Shown one piece after another: positions 1-6,306 of a DNA stretch of 10,071 bases. This DNA is from JBGPLH01 sp041486365 [NCBI: Thermodesulfobacteriota bacterium]. GTDB taxonomy: Bacteria; JAUYMQ01. Below the pieces are notes generated by a model. It worked only from the letters and a program-made list of their open reading frames with translations, was not told where the DNA came from and ran no database searches. The stretch lies in the NCBI GenBank assembly GCA_041486365.1, contig JBGPLH010000096.1, forward strand, positions 1-10,071, read 5' to 3'. A program made the position numbers and the translations under genes. Within the stretch, counting starts at the first letter, position 1. Every line of letters begins with the position of its first letter.

Positions 1-1
1 G

Positions 2-583
2 GGATTCGATATCTCCCTCACGGAGCTGAACGAGGGGTTCATCGCGCGGGCCGGAAGCCCCGCCGGAGAGGAGGTCCTTGCCTCGCTCGCGCTTCCCCCG
101 GCCGCCGACGCGCTGTGCGAGCTGGAGCGTTGGGACATCGAGGAGTGCGCGCGCTCGATTCACCGCCGCCTGGACACGAGCGATCTCCCCGCGCTGCTCT
201 ACGCGAATCTAGAACACCCGCGATGGGACGAGGTGGCAAAGCGGTGCCTGTCCTGCGGCAACTGCACGATGGTGTGCCCCACCTGCTTCTGCCACGACGA
301 ATTCGACGAGCCGAGCCTCGACGGGAAGCGCTCGGAGCGCGTGCGCGTCTGGGACTCCTGCTTCAACCGCGAGCACGCGCAGGTGAACGGCCACAACTTT
401 CGCCCGCACATCAGCGACCGTTACCGCCAGTGGCTCACGCACAAGCTCGCGTCCTGGATCGACCAGTTCGGGTCCTCCGGATGCGTCGGCTGCGGCCGCT
501 GCATCACCTGGTGCCCCGTGGGGATCGACCTCATCGAGGAGATCGGGGCCATCCGGGGGAGCAAGGGCGATGGAAGCCGCTAG
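2..583 (+). CDS. hydB: Group 3b [NiFe]-hydrogenase (sulfhydrogenase) beta subunit, 4Fe-4S dicluster protein, C-terminal part
   Basis: Iron-sulfur subunit that carries electrons between the hydrogenase core and the flavoprotein gamma subunit in the cytoplasm. The frame is open from the first bases of the window, so the start lies upstream; 193 residues and the stop are visible, probably about half of the protein. Two ferredoxin-type CxxCxxCxxxCP motifs are seen, at fragment residues 82-92 (followed by a TCFC sequence) and 161-171 ([13 protein letters not shown]), plus a WDSC motif near 117-120 and a [13 protein letters not shown] stretch typical of the HydB/AsrA family. It overlaps the gamma gene by 14 bases. 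AsrA of anaerobic sulfite reductase is a close homologue, but the hydrogenase subunits downstream decide the call. The N-terminal half, which could carry an extra domain, cannot be seen. A GTG at 233 is an internal valine and not the start. Confidence 0.93.
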   Translation, partial: GFDISLTELNEGFIARAGSPAGEEVLASLALPPAADALCELERWDIEECARSIHRRLDTSDLPALLYANLEHPRWDEVAKRCLSCGNCTMVCPTCFCHDEFDEPSLDGKRSERVRVWDSCFNREHAQVNGHNFRPHISDRYRQWLTHKLASWIDQFGSSGCVGCGRCITWCPVGIDLIEEIGAIRGSKGDGSR

Positions 584-1415
584 CCCCCTGGGATATCTCC
601 GGCCCGAGCCGGTCCAGATCGTCGAGAAGCGGAGCTTCGGCCCGGACATCCACGCCTACCGCCTGCGCCTTGTCGACCCCGCGGCGCGCCCCCGCTTCGA
701 TTTTCTGCCGGGGCAGTTCAACATGGTCTACGTCCCCGGCGTGGGCGAGGTGGCGATCTCGATCTCCTCTGATCCCGAGGAGGAGACGCTAGAGCACACG
801 ATCCGGATCGTGGGCCGCACGACCCGCGTGATCGCGAAGCTCGACGTGGGTCACGTGCTCGGGATCCGCGGCCCCTACGGCACGCCCTGGCCGCTGCACG
901 AGTCGCGGTGGAAGGACGTGCTCGTGATCACGGGCGGCGTGGGATGCGCGCCCGTGGCGGGCGCCGTGGACTACATGTTCCGTCGCCGGGCCAACTACGG
1001 CCGGATCACGATCCTCCACGGCGTGAAGAAGCCCAAGGACCTGATCCACCGCGAGCGCTTCGACATGTGGCGGCGTGAGCCGAACACGCGCGTGCTCCTG
1101 GCCTCCGACGAACCCGATCGCCAGTGGAAGGGGCACCTCGGCGTGGTGACGGAGCTGTTTGATCAGATCGAGATCGATCCGGCGCGGACCGTGTCGTTCC
1201 TCTGCGGGCCGGAGGTCATGATGCGTTACGCGATCGGGCGGATGCGCGACCTCGGCCTCAGCGAGGACCGGATCTTCCTCTCGATGGAGCGGAACATGAA
1301 ATGCGCGGTGGGCCTCTGCGGCCACTGCCAGCTCGGGCCGGAGTTCGTCTGCAAGGACGGTCCGATCTTTCCCTACAGGCGGATCAGGAAATTCCTGGGC
1401 GTGAGGGGCCTGTGA
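570..1415 (+). CDS. hydG: Group 3b [NiFe]-hydrogenase gamma subunit, FAD/NAD(P)-binding with [2Fe-2S] cluster
   Basis: Diaphorase subunit of 281 residues that exchanges electrons between NAD(P)(H) and the Fe-S chain, in the cytoplasm. It belongs to the ferredoxin-NADP reductase-like HydG/AsrB family (unrelated to the HydG of [FeFe]-hydrogenase maturation). Visible in order: a beta-barrel FAD domain with PGQFNMV (48-53) and VAISISS (61-67), GPYG at 101-104, the nucleotide-binding TGGVGCAP at 121-128, CGPEVMM at 212-218, and a C-terminal [2Fe-2S] site with cysteines 245, 250, 253 and 261. The ATG at 570 has GGGGGAG eight bases upstream and overlaps the beta gene by 14 bases, so the two are probably translated together. 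The stop shares GTGA with the start of the small subunit. Whether NADP or NAD is used cannot be read from the sequence with certainty; NADP is usual for group 3b. Confidence 0.94.
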   Translation: MEAASPLGYLRPEPVQIVEKRSFGPDIHAYRLRLVDPAARPRFDFLPGQFNMVYVPGVGEVAISISSDPEEETLEHTIRIVGRTTRVIAKLDVGHVLGIRGPYGTPWPLHESRWKDVLVITGGVGCAPVAGAVDYMFRRRANYGRITILHGVKKPKDLIHRERFDMWRREPNTRVLLASDEPDRQWKGHLGVVTELFDQIEIDPARTVSFLCGPEVMMRYAIGRMRDLGLSEDRIFLSMERNMKCAVGLCGHCQLGPEFVCKDGPIFPYRRIRKFLGVRGL

Positions 1416-2194
1416 ACGGCAAGCGACCGCGGCTGGCGGTGTTCAAGTTCGCGTCCTGCGACGGATGCCAGGTGTCGATCCTCAACCTCGAGGACGAGCT
1501 GATCGAGCTCGCCGAGCGGTTCGAGATCGCGCACTTCCTCGAGGCTTCGAGCCGCGTGGAGCCGGGGCCCTGGGACATCGCGCTCGTCGAGGGGAGCATC
1601 ACCACGCCGGAGGACGCGGAGCGGATCAAGCGCATCCGGGCGGAGGCGGGCACGCTGATCACGATCGGCGCCTGCGCCACGGCGGGCGGGATCCAGGCGC
1701 TGCGCAACGTGGCCGACGTGGAGGAGATGAAGCGGCACGTGTACCCGCACCCCGAATGGATCGCGACGCTCGAGACCTCGACGCCCATATCGAGCCACGT
1801 GAAGGTCGATCACGAGATCCACGGCTGCCCCGTGGACAAGCACCAGGTGCTCCGCGTGCTCACCCGGGCCCTGCTGGGCGCGACGCCCGATCTCCCGGGC
1901 GCAAGCGTGTGCCTGGAGTGCAAGCGCGCGGGGAACGTCTGCGTCATGGTCGCCAAGGGAATCCCCTGCATGGGTCCCGTGACGCGGGCCGGCTGCGGCG
2001 CCATCTGTCCCGCCATGGGGCGGGACTGCTACGCCTGCTTCGGGCCCGCCGACGATCCGAACCCGGAGTCGCTCGCGCACCAGTTCCAGACGATGGGCGT
2101 CTACGCGCACGACGTGGCGCGGCGATTCCGCGGCACGAACGGATGGAGCCCCGAGTTCCGCCGCGTGGCCGATCGGATGGAGAAGCGCTCATGA
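1412..2194 (+). CDS. hydD: Group 3b [NiFe]-hydrogenase small (delta) subunit
   Basis: Electron-relay subunit of 260 residues that pairs with the NiFe large subunit. The start is the GTG at 1412, which overlaps the gamma stop in GTGA; GAGGGG lies three bases upstream, and the protein begins just before the family's VFKFASCDGCQ motif. Proximal [4Fe-4S] ligands are Cys16, Cys19, Cys88 (IGACAT) and Cys139 (GCP). Eight more cysteines (167, 170, 177, 186, 195, 199, 206, 209) make twelve in all, enough for the three [4Fe-4S] clusters expected in group 3 enzymes. There is no Tat signal and no C-terminal membrane anchor, so the enzyme is cytosolic. An in-frame extension back to 1301 lies inside the gamma gene and is not needed. 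The stop overlaps the large subunit start in ATGA. Confidence 0.95.
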   Translation: MNGKRPRLAVFKFASCDGCQVSILNLEDELIELAERFEIAHFLEASSRVEPGPWDIALVEGSITTPEDAERIKRIRAEAGTLITIGACATAGGIQALRNVADVEEMKRHVYPHPEWIATLETSTPISSHVKVDHEIHGCPVDKHQVLRVLTRALLGATPDLPGASVCLECKRAGNVCVMVAKGIPCMGPVTRAGCGAICPAMGRDCYACFGPADDPNPESLAHQFQTMGVYAHDVARRFRGTNGWSPEFRRVADRMEKRS

Positions 2195-3504
2195 CGGAGA
2201 AGCGCACGATCGAGGTGGGTGCCCTTGCCCGGGTGGAAGGGGAGGGCGCGCTGCACCTCACCTTCGAGGGGGACCGGCTCACGGATCTCCGGCTGCAGAT
2301 CTATGAGCCGCCCCGCATGTTCGAGAGCTTCTCCCGAGGCCGTCGCGGCGCGGAGCTGCCCGATCTGCTCGCGCGGATCTGCGGCATCTGTCCGGTGGCC
2401 TACCAGATGAGCGCCGTCCACGCGGTGGAGGAGGCCTGGGGCGTCGCCATCGAGCCGCCGATCCGGGCGCTGCGCCGCCTGTACTACGCGGGCGAGTGGA
2501 TCGAGAGCCACCTCCTCCACATGATGTTCCTCGCCGCGCCCGACTACCTGGGGCTCGACGACGGCTTCGCCGTCGCGCGGGAGCATCGCGCCGAGGTGGA
2601 ACGCTCGCTCAGGCTGCGCAAGCTCGGCAACAGGATGATCGCCCTCCTCGGCGGGCGCTCCGTGAACCCCGTGGGCGTCTGCGTCGGCGGGTTCCATCGG
2701 ATCCCCACGCGCGCGGAGCTGTCGGAGCTGGCCGACGAGCTGCGCCACGCCCGCGGAGAGGCGGAATCGCTCCTGCACTGGTTCGCGCGGCTGCCCGTGC
2801 CGCGGCGCCCGCAGGAGATCGAGCTGGTCTCGCTCCGCCACGGGTCGGAGTACCCGATGAACGAGGGGCGGATCGTCTCGAACCGCGGGCTCGATATCGC
2901 GCCGGCCGGGTTCGACGACGCCTTCGAGGAGACGCAGGTCCCGCACTCCACGGCGCTCCACTGCCGCCTGCGCGGCGGCGGGTCCTACCTCGTGGGGCCC
3001 CTCGCGCGGGTCCTGCTCAACCGGGAGCAACTGTCGCCGAGCGCGGCCGCGGCGCTGTCCTCGCTCCGCGAGCGGTTCGCGGGCGCCGATCTGGCGGCGT
3101 CGGTGTTCGCGCGCGGGATCGAGGTGATCGAGGCGATCGACGTCGCGATGGACGTGATCGACGAGTACGAGCCTCCCTCGGCTCCGGCCGCGCCCCACAC
3201 GCCGCGGGCGGGCACCGGCCACAGCGCCACCGAGGCGCCCCGGGGGACGCTCTACGTGAAGGTCGAGACGGATGACGTGGGGGATGTCCGGCAGATCCGC
3301 ATCGTACCGCCCACCTCGCAGAACCAGGCGCGCATCGAGGACGATCTCCGGGCCTTCGCGCCGGGGATCCTCTCCCTGTCCCAGGACGACGCCCGGCGGC
3401 GCTGCGAGGCGGCGATCCGCGACTACGATCCCTGCATCTCCTGCTCGACGCATTTCCTCACGCTCACAATCGCCCGGCGGGATGCGTCGTGCGGATCCGG
3501 GTGA
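2191..3504 (+). CDS. hydA: Group 3b [NiFe]-hydrogenase large (alpha) subunit
   Basis: Catalytic subunit of 437 residues that carries the Ni-Fe(CN)2CO site and interconverts H2 with protons and electrons. Ni ligands lie in RICGIC (Cys64, Cys67) and DPCISCSTH (Cys415, Cys418). ARVEGEG is at 13-19. EAPRG at 348-352 holds the expected catalytic arginine, Arg351. PPTSQNQ at 373-379 is typical of group 3. The family's EAPRGxLxH pattern ends here in Val356 instead of His. Maturation should cut after His421 and release a 16-residue tail. The ATG at 2191 has GGAGAAG five bases upstream and overlaps the small subunit in ATGA. The gene's end overlaps the protease gene by 16 bases. Length is close to that of archaeal HydA. 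Group 3b is inferred from the four-subunit order and from these motifs; groups 3c and 3d are less likely because of the beta and gamma partners. Confidence 0.95.
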   Translation: MTEKRTIEVGALARVEGEGALHLTFEGDRLTDLRLQIYEPPRMFESFSRGRRGAELPDLLARICGICPVAYQMSAVHAVEEAWGVAIEPPIRALRRLYYAGEWIESHLLHMMFLAAPDYLGLDDGFAVAREHRAEVERSLRLRKLGNRMIALLGGRSVNPVGVCVGGFHRIPTRAELSELADELRHARGEAESLLHWFARLPVPRRPQEIELVSLRHGSEYPMNEGRIVSNRGLDIAPAGFDDAFEETQVPHSTALHCRLRGGGSYLVGPLARVLLNREQLSPSAAAALSSLRERFAGADLAASVFARGIEVIEAIDVAMDVIDEYEPPSAPAAPHTPRAGTGHSATEAPRGTLYVKVETDDVGDVRQIRIVPPTSQNQARIEDDLRAFAPGILSLSQDDARRRCEAAIRDYDPCISCSTHFLTLTIARRDASCGSG

Positions 3505-3953
3505 TCGGCGTCGGTACCCGGCGCGGGGACGACGCGGCGGGCATCGCGGTGGCGGAGATCCTCGCGCGACAGGCGCTGCCCGCCGGGGTCACGGTCCGGA
3601 TCTGCGAGCGTCCCGGCGCGGATCTGATCGACGAGATGGACGGGGCCGATGCGGTCGTGCTCGTGGACGGCACGCGATCGGATCACCCCGCCGGCACGGT
3701 GCGCCGCCTCCGGTCCGGGGAGATCGCCGCGGGGCCGGCGCTGTCGACCCACGCCTTGGGCGTGCGCGAGGCGCTCGGCCTGGCAGATGCGCTCGGTCGA
3801 TTGCCCGCGCGCGTGGAGATCGTCGGGATCGAAGCCGGCGACGCGCGGGAGGGCGATCTCTCATCGCCCGTTCGCGATGCCTTGCCCCTGGCGATCGCGA
3901 CGGTTCGCGCGGTGATCGAGGAGACGGCTTCCGCCGGGGCGCGGGGGACCTGA
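3489..3953 (+). CDS. Hydrogenase maturation endopeptidase (HyaD/HycI/FrxA family)
   Basis: Protease of 154 residues that removes the C-terminal tail of the large subunit after nickel is inserted. The fold family is shown by GVGTRRGDDAAG at 7-18, and the three expected metal/nickel-contact residues are Asp15, Asp60 (VVLVDG) and His88 (STHAL). The usual GxGNxxxxD loop reads G-V-G-T-R-R-G-D-D here, so the common Asn is Thr. The start is GTG at 3489, 16 bases inside the large-subunit gene, with a weak GGCGGGA upstream; no in-frame start fits the MRIRVIGVG beginning better. The position directly after its substrate gene, ahead of hypA, points to a dedicated protease for this enzyme. The last dozen residues are low-complexity and probably disordered. 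Confidence 0.9.
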   Translation: MRIRVIGVGTRRGDDAAGIAVAEILARQALPAGVTVRICERPGADLIDEMDGADAVVLVDGTRSDHPAGTVRRLRSGEIAAGPALSTHALGVREALGLADALGRLPARVEIVGIEAGDAREGDLSSPVRDALPLAIATVRAVIEETASAGARGT

Positions 3954-3963
3954 GGGCTCCGCC

Positions 3964-4206
3964 ATGCACGAAGCGAAACTGTGCCTGTCGCTGATCGATC
4001 TCGCCGAGACGCACCTCCGCCGCGCGGGCGGCGAGCGGATCGCGGCAATGCGCCTGGAGGTGGGCGACCTCTGCGGCGTGATTCCGGAAGCCCTCGAGGC
4101 CGCGTTCCCGATCTGCGCCTCGGGCACGCGGGCCGAGAACGCGGCGCTTCATATATATAGGACGCAGGGGCGGAACCTCGTCCTGCGGGACATGGAGATC
4201 GTCTGA
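3964..4206 (+). CDS. hypA: HypA nickel metallochaperone, internally shortened and without zinc ribbon
   Basis: HypA hands nickel to the large subunit together with HypB. This copy has only 80 residues, against about 110-120 for the family. The start MHE is intact; the N-terminal amine, His2 and Glu3 are the known nickel site. The body matches through LEVGDLCGVIPEALEAAF (32-49) and GTRAENAALHIY. The protein then jumps straight to GRNLVLRDMEIV, which corresponds to the last beta strand of normal HypA. The two CxxC pairs that bind structural zinc, about 35 residues, are absent; the only cysteines are 7, 38 and 51. The reading frame is kept and no CxxC pair is hidden in another frame. The ATG at 3964 has GAGGG seven bases upstream. 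It could be a functional minimal HypA, a recent deletion, or an assembly error. Confidence 0.85.
   Translation: MHEAKLCLSLIDLAETHLRRAGGERIAAMRLEVGDLCGVIPEALEAAFPICASGTRAENAALHIYRTQGRNLVLRDMEIV
4151..4159. repeat. Nine-base alternating A/T run inside hypA
   Basis: ATATATATA sits within hypA and codes for part of His-Ile-Tyr. It is the longest A/T-only run I noticed in this GC-rich window, and it lies just where the protein loses its zinc-ribbon segment. It may mark a deletion junction, or be chance; it is in a coding frame and I do not read it as a promoter. Confidence 0.5.
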
Positions 4207-4943
4207 TGTGCACGACCTGTGGCTGCGGCGAGCCCGACCTTCCCGCCGGGACCGTGACCCACCACACGCATCCGCCGGACACGCGGCGGATCCGGGTCGA
4301 GCGCTCGATCCTCGAGGAAAACGACCGGCACGCCGAGGCGCTGCGCAAGAGCCTCGCGGAGCGCGGGATCGAGGCGATCGGCCTTCTCGGCGGGCCGGGC
4401 GCCGGGAAGACGACCTTGCTCGAGGCCACGCTCGCGCGCCTCGGCTCAGAGGCCGCGTCGCAGGCCGCGGTAGAAGGTGACTGTGCGGGCGACCGCGACG
4501 CCCGGCGCGTGGCGGCCCGGGGCGCGCGCGTGGTGCAGGTGGTGACGGGGGCCGTCTGCCACCTCGACGCGCACCTCGTCGGGCACGCGCTGGAGGATCT
4601 CGACCTGGCGGGCGTCACGCGCCTGTGGATCGAGAACGTCGGGAACCTCGTCTGCCCCGCGCCGTTCGCCTGCGGCGAGACGCGCCGCGTGGTGCTCGTC
4701 TCCACGGCGGAGGGGGACGACAAGCCGGAGAAATACCCGGCGATGATCGCGGCGGCCGATCTCCTCGTGATCACGAAGATCGATCTGCTTCCCCACGTGG
4801 ATTTCGAGCCGGACCGCTGCACGGCCGCCGCGCGCGTCGTCCGGCCGGATCTGCCTGTGTTCCGGCTGTCGGCCCGGACGGGCGAAGGGATGGACGCGTG
4901 GCTCCGCTGGTTGGGCGAAAGCCCGGGCGAGGGGAGGGCGTAG
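4206..4943 (+). CDS. hypB: HypB nickel-inserting GTPase
   Basis: G3E-type GTPase of 245 residues that drives nickel delivery to the hydrogenase with HypA. The N-terminus MCTTCGCG carries the CxxCGC high-affinity nickel motif, followed by a small His patch (THHTH, 18-22). The P-loop GGPGAGKT is at 62-69, EGD at 90-92, and the dimer-interface metal site uses Cys118-His119 (VCHLDA) and Cys150 (NLVCPA). EGDDKPEKYP is at 169-178 and the G4 motif is TKID at 190-193 instead of the common NKxD. An additional cysteine, Cys93, follows the EGD. The ATG at 4206 shares one base with the hypA stop (TGATG) and has GGAG eight bases upstream, so hypA and hypB are probably translationally coupled. Full-length for a HypB with a short N-terminal metal region. 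Confidence 0.95.
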   Translation: MCTTCGCGEPDLPAGTVTHHTHPPDTRRIRVERSILEENDRHAEALRKSLAERGIEAIGLLGGPGAGKTTLLEATLARLGSEAASQAAVEGDCAGDRDARRVAARGARVVQVVTGAVCHLDAHLVGHALEDLDLAGVTRLWIENVGNLVCPAPFACGETRRVVLVSTAEGDDKPEKYPAMIAAADLLVITKIDLLPHVDFEPDRCTAAARVVRPDLPVFRLSARTGEGMDAWLRWLGESPGEGRA

Positions 4944-4945
4944 CC

Positions 4946-5185
4946 ATGTGCCTCGCGGTTCCCGGACGGGTTCGCGTGGTGGAGGAGTCCGACGGGCTCC
5001 TCCTTGCCACGGTGGACTTCGGCGGCGTGCGCAAGCGCGTATGCCTGGAGACGCTGCCGGAGGCGAAGGTGGGCGACTGGATCCTGGTGCACGCGGGCTT
5101 CGGGCTGCAGATCCTCGACGAGGCCGCGGCGGAGGAAGTCCTGCGCTGGGTGGCCCCACGGGCCCGGTCCGGAGGGGACGCATGA
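4946..5185 (+). CDS. hypC: HypC/HybG hydrogenase assembly chaperone
   Basis: Small chaperone of 79 residues that carries the Fe(CN)2CO unit with HypD and then docks it to the large subunit precursor. The essential N-terminal Cys2 is in MCLAVPG, and the conserved His49 lies in LVHAGFG; both are expected iron contacts. The start is the ATG at 4946, two bases after the hypB stop, with a strong GGGGAGGG seven bases upstream. A longer in-frame reading back into hypB is excluded because Cys2 must be next to the initiating Met. The stop overlaps hypD in ATGA. The length is normal for the family. Confidence 0.95.
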   Translation: MCLAVPGRVRVVEESDGLLLATVDFGGVRKRVCLETLPEAKVGDWILVHAGFGLQILDEAAAEEVLRWVAPRARSGGDA

Positions 5186-6306
5186 AGTATGTGGACGAGT
5201 ACCGCGATCCCGAGGCGCTCCGGCGCGCGGCCGGCCGGGTCCTCGACGGGGCGACGCGCCCCTGGACGCTGATGGAGGTGTGCGGCGGCCAGACCCACGC
5301 GATCCTCGAGAGCGGCCTGGACGCGCTCATCGCGGAGCGCGTGACGCTGCTCCACGGCCCCGGCTGTCCCGTCTGCGTGACCCCCCTCGAAACGCTCGAC
5401 CGCGCGGTGTCGCTCGCCGGGACGCCCGGTGTGATCCTCTGCTCCTTCGGCGACATGCTCCGCGTCCCCGGATCCCGCGGCGATCTCTTCGGCGCCCGCG
5501 CCCGGGGCGGCGACGTGCGGATCGTCTACTCGCCGCTGGACGCCGTCCGGCTCGCCGCGCGAACGCCCGAGGCCAGCGTCGTGTTCCTCGCCGTGGGTTT
5601 CGAGACGACGATTCCCTCCGTCGCGGCTGCCGCGCGCTGGGCGCGGAAGCAGGGGCTCACGAATTTCTTCCTGCTCGCCTCCCACGTCCGCGTGCCGCCC
5701 GCGCTCGCGGCGATCCTGGAGGCGCCGGGCTGCCGCGTGGACGCCTTCCTGGCCGCGGGGCACGTCTGCACGATCATGGGGACCTCCGAGTACGAGCCGA
5801 TCGCGCGCCGCTTCCGGGTGCCCATCGTCGCCACGGGCTTCGAGCCGCTCGACATCCTCCAGGGGATCGCCCTCGCCGTGGATCAACTCGAGCGCGGCGA
5901 GGCGCGCGTGGAGATCCAGTACCGGCGCGCCGTGCGCCCCGGGGGGAATCCGGCCGCGCGGGCCATCGTCGAGGACGTGTTCGCCATCGGCGATCGCCCC
6001 TGGCGCGGGATCGGCGTGATCCCGGACGGCGGATTCGTGATGCGCGAGTCCTGGGCGGGGTTCGACGCCCTGCGCGCGTTCCCGGATCTGCTGAGCGAGA
6101 TCCCGCGCGAGTCGCCCGCCTGCCGCGCGGCCGACGTGCTGCGCGGGGTGCTCAGGCCGCCCGAGTGCCCCGAGTTCGGCCGCGGCTGCACGCCCGATCG
6201 CCCGCTCGGCGCGCCGATGGTTTCGGCCGAGGGAGCCTGCGCGGCGTACTTCCATTACCGGATCGCCGGAGCGGCGGGGGAAGCCGGCGCGGAGAGCATC
6301 GCATGA
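5182..6306 (+). CDS. hypD: HypD, Fe-S scaffold for Fe(CN)2CO assembly
   Basis: Iron-sulfur protein of 374 residues that, with HypC, holds iron while CN and CO ligands are attached. Conserved motifs are all visible: MEVCGGQTH (Cys34), GPGCPVC (Cys62, Cys65), GFETT at 139-143, and a C-terminal Fe-S region with Cys329 (ECPEFG), Cys336 (GCTP) and Cys353 (EGACAAYF). The fourth ligand is usually the second Cys of a CRCG-like motif; here the sequence is CRAAD, so that position is Ala316 and only Cys314 is near. The ATG at 5182 overlaps hypC in ATGA and has a near-perfect GGAGGGG four bases upstream. The stop overlaps hypE in ATGA. Length is usual for HypD. Confidence 0.95.
   Translation: MKYVDEYRDPEALRRAAGRVLDGATRPWTLMEVCGGQTHAILESGLDALIAERVTLLHGPGCPVCVTPLETLDRAVSLAGTPGVILCSFGDMLRVPGSRGDLFGARARGGDVRIVYSPLDAVRLAARTPEASVVFLAVGFETTIPSVAAAARWARKQGLTNFFLLASHVRVPPALAAILEAPGCRVDAFLAAGHVCTIMGTSEYEPIARRFRVPIVATGFEPLDILQGIALAVDQLERGEARVEIQYRRAVRPGGNPAARAIVEDVFAIGDRPWRGIGVIPDGGFVMRESWAGFDALRAFPDLLSEIPRESPACRAADVLRGVLRPPECPEFGRGCTPDRPLGAPMVSAEGACAAYFHYRIAGAAGEAGAESIA

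Noticed and set aside
1301-1411. In-frame N-terminal extension of the small subunit
   Set aside because: It lies inside the gamma gene's [2Fe-2S] region, and the family starts just before VFKFASCDGCQ, which fits the GTG at 1412.
2-1415. Anaerobic sulfite reductase subunits AsrA and AsrB
   Set aside because: The families are homologous, but the next genes are the hydrogenase small and large subunits and not AsrC.
3169-3240. Pro/Ala-rich stretch in the large subunit as an insertion
   Set aside because: It leads directly into the conserved GxGHxxTEAPRG region and is a normal part of group 3 large subunits.
2101-3453. 450-residue minus-strand open frame opposite the large subunit
   Set aside because: Composition is Arg/Gly/Val/Asp/His-rich with no recognisable domain, and it mirrors the codon pattern of the large-subunit gene.
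4151-4159. TATA-like run as an internal promoter for hypB
   Set aside because: It is inside the hypA reading frame, I saw no -35 box at a proper distance, and hypB overlaps hypA by one base, which favours coupling.
3683-5092. Long minus-strand open frame across the protease, hypA, hypB and hypC
   Set aside because: Arg/Pro/Ser/Ala-rich shadow of real plus-strand genes with recognised motifs; long antisense frames are expected at this GC content.
6226-6250. Loss of a cysteine in the HypD sequence GAPMVS, where some archaeal forms have GPCMVS
   Set aside because: The E. coli protein, as I recall it, also lacks a cysteine there, so it is not a required cluster ligand.
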